Positions 58,781-64,000 of a stretch of DNA of 64,000 bases are shown here, one piece after another. The position numbers and the translations under genes are program-made. Position 1 is the first letter of the stretch. Each line of letters opens with the position of its first letter. The notes under the pieces were generated by a model, which was given only the letters and a program-made list of their open reading frames with translations, did no database searches and was not told where the DNA came from. Source of the stretch: Lycium barbarum (lineage: Eukaryota > Streptophyta > Magnoliopsida > Solanales > Solanaceae); NCBI RefSeq assembly GCF_019175385.1, contig NC_083345.1, forward strand, positions 10,951,205 to 11,015,204, given 5' to 3'.

Positions 58781-61308
58781 CTTGGTGTCCAGGCCAGCTT
58801 GCACGTACCTCGACTAATTCCAATCATCTTTGAAATGTGTGGTTTAACAGGATCAAATACTTAAACATGGCACTTTTGGTAAATCCAACCATTGGCACGA
58901 TAATATGTGCCCCACAAACCAAATACACTCTTACTCTTAGCACCCTTTACAAAAGATTTACCTGTTTATCATCCTCTACCCATATACTTGTTACCTAACA
59001 ACATGCTCTTAACACAGAAAAGAAATTTAAAGCATCTAACAAACCTTTCACGATTTATTTGTGGATGGAAATTCTCGTTATTTAATTGCCAAGTTATATA
59101 GCTTACATCTTCGATGAACCATCAGTCGATGGCTGATTAACTGAAACATTTTGGCTTTCATTTCCTTGACTTTCTTCGAAACTTCCAGATCCAACACCAA
59201 CATTAGATGCATATGGAATAATTCTGCTATGCCTTTGGCGCAACTTAGGCAGCCCTGTACATCTTACTAGAAGTAACAAAAGCATGAGTCAGTAACGAAA
59301 TAGAGCAAGAAGATGTAGCAAATCGGGAAGGGAAAAAGAAAAGAATCTAATTCTAATAGGAATATTAAAATGTGATGATCACAGTCTCAGAAATTATCTT
59401 GGTGGGATTAAGAAAGTTTATCTGATAGAAACGAGGCATCTCACATCTAATATTAAGCGAATTCGTTTACTAGCTTAAGGCGTCTTTCATTCTATAATTG
59501 GAATCACTTAAAGGGTTGAAGTAATATAGAGTTCAAAGGCCCTCATCTATGTAGCATTTAGTAGCAATTGGCAGGTGTCATAATGTCAAAATCACCTTGA
59601 GCCATAAATCTATCTGATACACTAATACTCCCCCTCTTTCCTGAATTAGTTCACCTAGCCACCATTAGTCAATCTACATTGTCTTTGACCATGATTTGTT
59701 CATAACATTTTTCTAACTGAATACATGATAAAGCAACAAATCCAACTGCATAGCAGTCAAACTAAATTGACCAAACAAGCACGAAACTGGACTAATTTAA
59801 AATTGGCCACCTTCCCCAAACCAAAAGAGGAACACCAGAACATAGAGGAGGATCCTGGATTTAAAGTTTATGGATTCCTATAGTGATCTCAAGTTAGATA
59901 TTTTTTAGATACCTTAATATATATGCAGGTTTGAGTAAAAGCTAATGGTTCGCGTGAACCCGTAATTAACCCTCTAGATCCGTCCCTGCCAGAGAAGGCC
60001 TAAAGCTTCTAGTTTTTATGCAGATTCATTGAGTATTTTTGTTTACTCCCTCCGCCCCATAATAAGTGTCACCTTAGCCAAAAAAAGGATGTCCCATAAT
60101 AAGTGTCACCTTAGGAAATCAAGACATAAATTGGCTAGTTTTTTCCAACTCTATCCTTAGACAAAAACTGACAAGTTAAGTAACATCTAAATGATGACTG
60201 GAAAAGCCACATAGTAACTTGATATTGTTGGATTCCCAATGTCAAAAGGATTACTACTTGTGCATGCTCTTTATCAAGAGGAAAAAGTAATTTATTTGTA
60301 TTATTTAGTAAACTTCACATTGCATTATCAGTTTCTTAATATTCGTGTTTTTGGCTAAGGTGACACTTATTATGGGACGAAGGGAATATTTGCTAACAGT
60401 GTTTGTCCATGCCAGCTTGCGCACACCCTGAACTATTCCACCAGGTACCTACTACCACCCACTAGCACAACTATTGAGTAACTCTGCCTACCAAAACTTA
60501 TGCAGATGGAAGAAAATCACCTAGCATTTTATCGTCTCTACTAGGATTTGAACCTCGTCTCCCATAATTTTCATCCACGCATTAACCACTAGGCGACACC
60601 CATGGTTGTTCATTGAATTTTATTCTCTCTTTTTTTCATGTATGACGGTTGTAACCTCACTTCTATGCCACACACACTGAAGCTAAACCACTATGACTAG
60701 CCCAAATAAGATCATATTATCTCAATTAAAATCCAAAATAGCTACCACCAAAGGATGTGGTGCAGCGGATGGGGTTGCTCCTCCCTTAAACAGAGGTCTC
60801 AGTTTCGAGTTCGGGTATGGAAAAATCCTTGGTAGGGAGTGCTTCCCTCCCAATGGGGCCCTACACGGCGTGAATACTGATATAGTCTGATCCAATGCTG
60901 GTACTGGACACCGGGTGGGAAACCCAAAAAAAAAAAAAAAAAAAAAAAAAAACCAAAATAGCAACACCCAACTGGAGCACTAAGCTACCATCCAACTCAT
61001 CAATCAGCATACTGTTTCATTTAAAAATATGCCAAATTTCTCATAACTTCAAATGGGGCATCTCTAAATTCACTTTACTACTAGCATACACACAAATCAA
61101 TTAATCAAATCAAATTCTTGGACTCAAAACTGAAAATGGTATTCAGAAACTTACATAAAGATGAATATGCAGATGAACTAGGCAAAATTGTCCTTATGGG
61201 TATTGATGGTTTGCTAGGCAAAGAATCCACCACATTCAAAAATGAAATCTTTCTTTTCCCATAACTTGATGCTATAGAATTAGATGCCTGAAGAGCTAAG
61301 CCCTGCAT
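52965..61308 (-). CDS. PAM71: Chloroplast GDT1/UPF0016 cation transporter (PAM71-like), 10 exons
   Basis: Minus-strand exons are 61155-61308, 59107-59266, 57772-57955, 57280-57327, 55252-55348, 54126-54289, 53886-53951, 53303-53353, 53115-53219 and 52965-53030. They join to 364 residues (Arabidopsis PAM71: 370). The Ser-rich first about 70 residues look like a plastid transit peptide. Two UPF0016 repeats carry the signature ExGD(K/R)(T/S): EIGDKT at residues 162-167 and EWGDRS at 292-297, each split by an intron. They are separated by an acidic loop (ETGEKGSQELDEFAEAEELV). The hydrophobic C-terminal segment VGYLGGVLFLIFSVATFFGV fits a last membrane helix. PAM71 moves Mn2+ (and Ca2+) across the thylakoid membrane for photosystem II; its paralogue CCHA1/CMT1 sits in the envelope. 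I favour PAM71 but cannot exclude the paralogue. Confidence 0.92.
54691..54946 (-). mobile_element. Full-length tRNA-derived SINE with a 13-bp target duplication
   Basis: GAAGAGACATTAT at 54691-54703 and 54934-54946 bounds 54704-54933. The minus-strand copy starts GGTGTGGCCTAATGGTCAAT (A box TGGCCTAATGG), has a B box around TCTCAAGTTCAATTCCC, and ends in a poly-A tail seen here as poly-T. It lies in intron 5 of the PAM71-like gene. Shorter relatives are at 50890-51012, 58779-58825 and 60399-60603. Confidence 0.88.
58743..58778. repeat. (TA)18 microsatellite in PAM71 intron 2
   Basis: Eighteen TA repeats lie next to a truncated SINE end (TTGGTGTCCAGGCCAGCTTG). Confidence 0.9.
60044..60388. 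mobile_element. Stowaway-like MITE in PAM71 intron 1
   Basis: CTCCCTCCGCCCCATAATAA at the left (60046) and TTATTATGGGACGAAGGGAA to 60386 are inverted. Internally AAGTGTCACCTTAG and CTAAGGTGACACTT pair. TA flanks both sides. Confidence 0.82.
60399..60603 (-). mobile_element. Diverged tRNA-derived SINE
   Basis: The minus strand starts GGTGTCGCCTAGTGGTTAAT and has GAGGTTCAAATCC, a near-canonical Pol III B box. Same family as the SINE at 54704-54933 but more diverged. No target duplication was seen. Confidence 0.75.
60733..60970 (+). mobile_element. SINE with a 27-A tail
   Basis: The body is 60746-60952: AAAGGATGTGGTGCAGCGGA, B-box-like TTTCGAGTTCGGG, a CCGGGTGGGAAACCC end and a long poly-A run. 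Flanks CCAAAATAGCTACCACC and CCAAAATAGCAACACCC are an imperfect target duplication. The intact tail suggests a fairly recent insertion. Confidence 0.85.
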
Positions 61309-61471
61309 TTTTCTTAACTCTACTCACACAAAAAAAATGTTTTTTTTTTTACTATAAATTCATCTGTAAATTGAGATTTTCTTGTACACTTCACAAAAGT
61401 AGTTATTGTAACCAAAATTTTGCAAACAAAGAGATGATTAAGAGTGTGTAGTCTTGGGATTTTGTGGATGC

Positions 61472-61477
61472 CACGTG
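61472..61477. promoter_or_regulatory. G-box (CACGTG) upstream of the PAM71-like gene
   Basis: A palindromic CACGTG in the context GCCACGTGCC lies about 165 bp before the ATG. G-boxes bind bHLH/bZIP factors and are common in light-regulated photosynthesis promoters. Function here is inferred from position only. Confidence 0.45.
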
Positions 61478-61614
61478 CCATTAGGGATCTTTTGAGATAA
61501 ACTGATCAAGTTCCCTACGACGCCGTTTTAGAGTTGTGGGCTTGGCCTGGATTATTATTAGCCCAAGCCTAACGAGAGTTGTGCTGGTCTTTAATTTTTG
61601 TCAGGTAATTTGCA

Positions 61615-61845
61615 GGATTGGCCTTCGCCGGGGGTGGTCTTTAATTTTTGTCCCTCAAATTGGTGGTCTTTAATTTTTGCCGTCTACCTTTACAAATTCT
61701 GCCTTAAGGCAAGATTTTGCAGAAATTTTGCAGAATTTGCAAAGGCAGAGGCTAAAAATTAAAGACCACCAATTTGAGGCCAAAACTTAAAGACCACCAA
61801 TTTGAAGGACAAAAGTTAAAGACGACCCCAAATGAAGGTCAATCC
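61615..61845. mobile_element. 0.23-kb foldback MITE upstream of the PAM71-like gene
   Basis: GGATTGGCCTTCGCC...GGTGGTCTTTAATTTTTG and its inverse AAAGACGACCCC...GAAGGTCAATCC pair across a centre containing TTGCAGAAATTTTGCAGAA. Repeated inner units (TTGGTGGTCTTTAATTTTT) add to the stem. No clear target duplication. It lies about 0.3 kb upstream of the ATG. Confidence 0.65.
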
Positions 61846-64000
61846 ACCCAAAATATGATATCCGCGCAAAAAAAGATTTTTGTCCCACATAACAAACAAC
61901 TTTTTTAGCGGACATAAGTTTATATTTTCACATCATAATATCCCACAAACTACGTCTGATGCCCTTGAAGAACTTATGCGCCGCCAGGCATAAGTTCGAT
62001 TGCTAAGGGCAAAAATTGTTAGGCAAAACGTGCAATTTCTTCTAGTTCCTCGGAATTATAGGAGTCAGTTCAGACACTAGAGTTATCTTTGTACTCTTGT
62101 TGTTCAAATTTATGTGAAGGTGTTTGACGTAGAAATAGTGTTCACTGATCACTTGTCCACCATATCTGTGAAAAATAGTCACTACAGAGTTTCAAATCTA
62201 AGTGAATATTTTCCAATTACTGGGTTGAAAAGTGTCTGTTTTTAAATTTTATTTGTCATTGACTGAGCATGGAGTTTACGAGAAAATGAAATATTTTTGA
62301 ATAATAGTTTTAAATCTGGATAAAATTTGTGGGGCTATAGACATATATTATTAAGGATACTATGTTATATTAAACTGTTTTTATAGTAATATGCGATTTT
62401 TTTAATAGACTATAAAGAAACAACATCATATAAAATGAAATAGAGGGAGTACAACTTTGTAAAAATAACCTCACTAACCAAAAAAGAGTAGGACACTGCA
62501 TAGTGTGTTTGACATTATTTTAAATTTTGAAGCTCAAATGGTCATTTGATCAATAATGTTCATGTTGTTAATCACTCAAGTTTACCAAGTCATGACAATA
62601 TTAAATCCCCACACCATTTTAACAATTTCTTAAGCATGTTACATGCTGTAATACGTTTGATATATCATCAAACACAGTATGTGAGAAGGACAAGAATCAT
62701 GCACAAAGGATTGCATTATTTATCAAGAATATTGCTTCAAAGGGTATCTTCAAATTCTTTTCCTATTCTGGAGTTGGAACCCTCAAATGCACCGGCTTGT
62801 AGGTGTCACACCACGATAATTGAATGTTTTAAAAAAGCATTATTTAAACTTATATCAAATTATGTTGAAGAAAGTTGTCTGGAGAATACCTACAATCTTT
62901 TGATATCCAACTTAGTGAAAATGGGAGATGGTGAAAGTAAACTATCCATAAATCAACAAGTTGGGACTAGGTAAAGTCATTATTCACATACACTTACAAT
63001 AGAATAACATGAAAAATGGCTTTTTGGGTATCTCAAACCTAAAGGTAATAAGGTCGTCGAATGTCTTTGAAAATCACATTGGAGCTCCAATTTCTGAATG
63101 GGTTCTTAAATTAGTATTCAGATCTTAACATTTTTGTACACTATCAAATTTATATACTCCTAATATATAGATGTATAAACTTAGCATTTTCTTTCTTCTT
63201 TCGTTTACTTGACAGTAGGAGACTTGACTTAGTCACGATTCAAATGTACCCTTCTCGAAAGCTTTTTCTCTCAATTTTTTTTTTCTTAGGTTGAATTGAA
63301 AATAAAAAATTTATCCAAGGAAACTTAAACAAGGTCCAGTCCATTTTAACAAAACACCTAAAGAAACAAATCTGTATACTATGTCGGTATATAGTCATAT
63401 CATGTTAGCATTTTTGTTGCTAAAAACCTAAAGAAGTTACTAAGGAAACCTATATGAGAATTTATTCATTTGTTGGTTAAACTATCATGTCGTGGAACTA
63501 ATGTTAAGTTGCTTTACCCTTCTGGTCCGTATCGATAAACCGGAGAAAATTCTATACTTTGATTTGTAGAAGAACTAAAGTGACTATGAAGATTGTTGGA
63601 ACTCCTACATTCTTTTTATTAAAGCCATGGACCTTCTCTTTCTTTTTTCTAATTTTCTTCCATCACATTGGGGATAGGGGTGAATATACCTTGCCTTAAG
63701 CATCGTTATGGGACACCGCTTCTTTGATATATACATAATAAGCAGAATGAAAAAATTGGATATAACTATAAAGAATGACATCGTTTGTTATTATATTGAT
63801 TTATTTATTTGTTCACTACTTCAAATGTTTGCACCGCCTATATTTGCGTAACGTAATTATTTAGGGATCGGGAAGGGTAAGAGAAAGGGGATGAGGAAAT
63901 TGAACTCACATGGGCAGACTTCTTGTGTGATAGACTCCCAATGATATCGCTAGACTATGAGCCTGTTTGGATGGGCTTAAAATAAGCAGCTTATAAGCCA
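61846..64000. other. Distal intergenic region
   Basis: Apart from the open frame at 62546-62974 I see no gene. The last 42 bases (GCCTGTTTGGATGGGCTTAA, then AATAAGCAGCTTATAAGCC) look like the left end of a common Solanaceae DNA-transposon or MITE family cut by the window edge. Confidence 0.5.
62546..62974 (+). CDS. Unrecognised 142-codon open frame
   Basis: An ATG-initiated frame of 142 codons in otherwise AT-rich intergenic DNA. The product is basic with several histidines near the start, and its second half (IIECFKKALFKLISNYVEES) looks helical. I recognise no family. The last part (KMGDGESKLSINQQVGTR) could equally be chance. It has no visible promoter or splice partners. It may be a real small gene, an exon fragment or noise. 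Confidence 0.2.
   Translation: MINNVHVVNHSSLPSHDNIKSPHHFNNFLSMLHAVIRLIYHQTQYVRRTRIMHKGLHYLSRILLQRVSSNSFPILELEPSNAPACRCHTTIIECFKKALFKLISNYVEESCLENTYNLLISNLVKMGDGESKLSINQQVGTR

Noticed and set aside
60399..60603. A tRNA gene on the minus strand because of good A and B boxes
   Set aside because: The sequence continues for about 200 bp as a SINE body and lacks a foldable acceptor and anticodon arm; it is a tRNA-derived SINE.

Overview
The window looks like nuclear DNA from a flowering plant, most probably the nightshade family (Solanaceae). Genes are AT-rich and split by GT-AG introns. The repeats include SINE families I recognise from Solanaceae, an RTE-type LINE tail that shares their 3' end, Stowaway-like MITEs and many Mutator-like foldback elements. 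I cannot name the species. No CRISPR array, bacterial operon or rRNA gene is visible. Splice sites were placed by eye and by the reading frame of known protein families.

Layout of genes. (1) 1045-8844, minus: an ING1-type PHD-finger chromatin reader in 7 exons, with a 4.5-kb intron full of retroelement remains. (2) 14851-19812, plus: a SERINC/TMS family membrane protein in 12 coding exons plus a probable 5'UTR exon. (3) 23029-24533, plus: a secreted dirigent protein in 2 exons. (4) 25497-26699, minus: a single-exon F-box protein. (5) 32260-38453, plus: a GT14 beta-glucuronosyltransferase-like Golgi enzyme in 4 exons, preceded by a truncated copy of its own promoter and first codons (about 27740-28105). 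(6) 52965-61308, minus: a chloroplast GDT1/UPF0016 manganese/calcium transporter of the PAM71 type in 10 exons. These are unrelated single-gene transcription units. Two of them, the dirigent protein and the GT14 enzyme, act on the cell wall.

Between the genes the window is a nested transposon landscape. A gag-less Ty1/copia element (45601-49698), two solo LTRs (3047-4308 and 28259-29921), several 0.45-2.4-kb foldback elements with about 9-bp target duplications, SINEs with long target duplications, mariner-like MITEs and LINE scraps can be delimited. Two local duplications (39584-44440 against 45241-51680, and repeated blocks between 27541 and 32400) carry different later insertions. Six insertions therefore have a paralogous empty site inside the same window, which fixes their boundaries and target duplications directly.

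I found no convincing new multi-gene system. The most unusual items are the paired filled and empty sites, the higher-order intron repeat in the GT14 gene that appears to derive from its own exon 1 splice junction, and the long palindromic foldbacks near genes.
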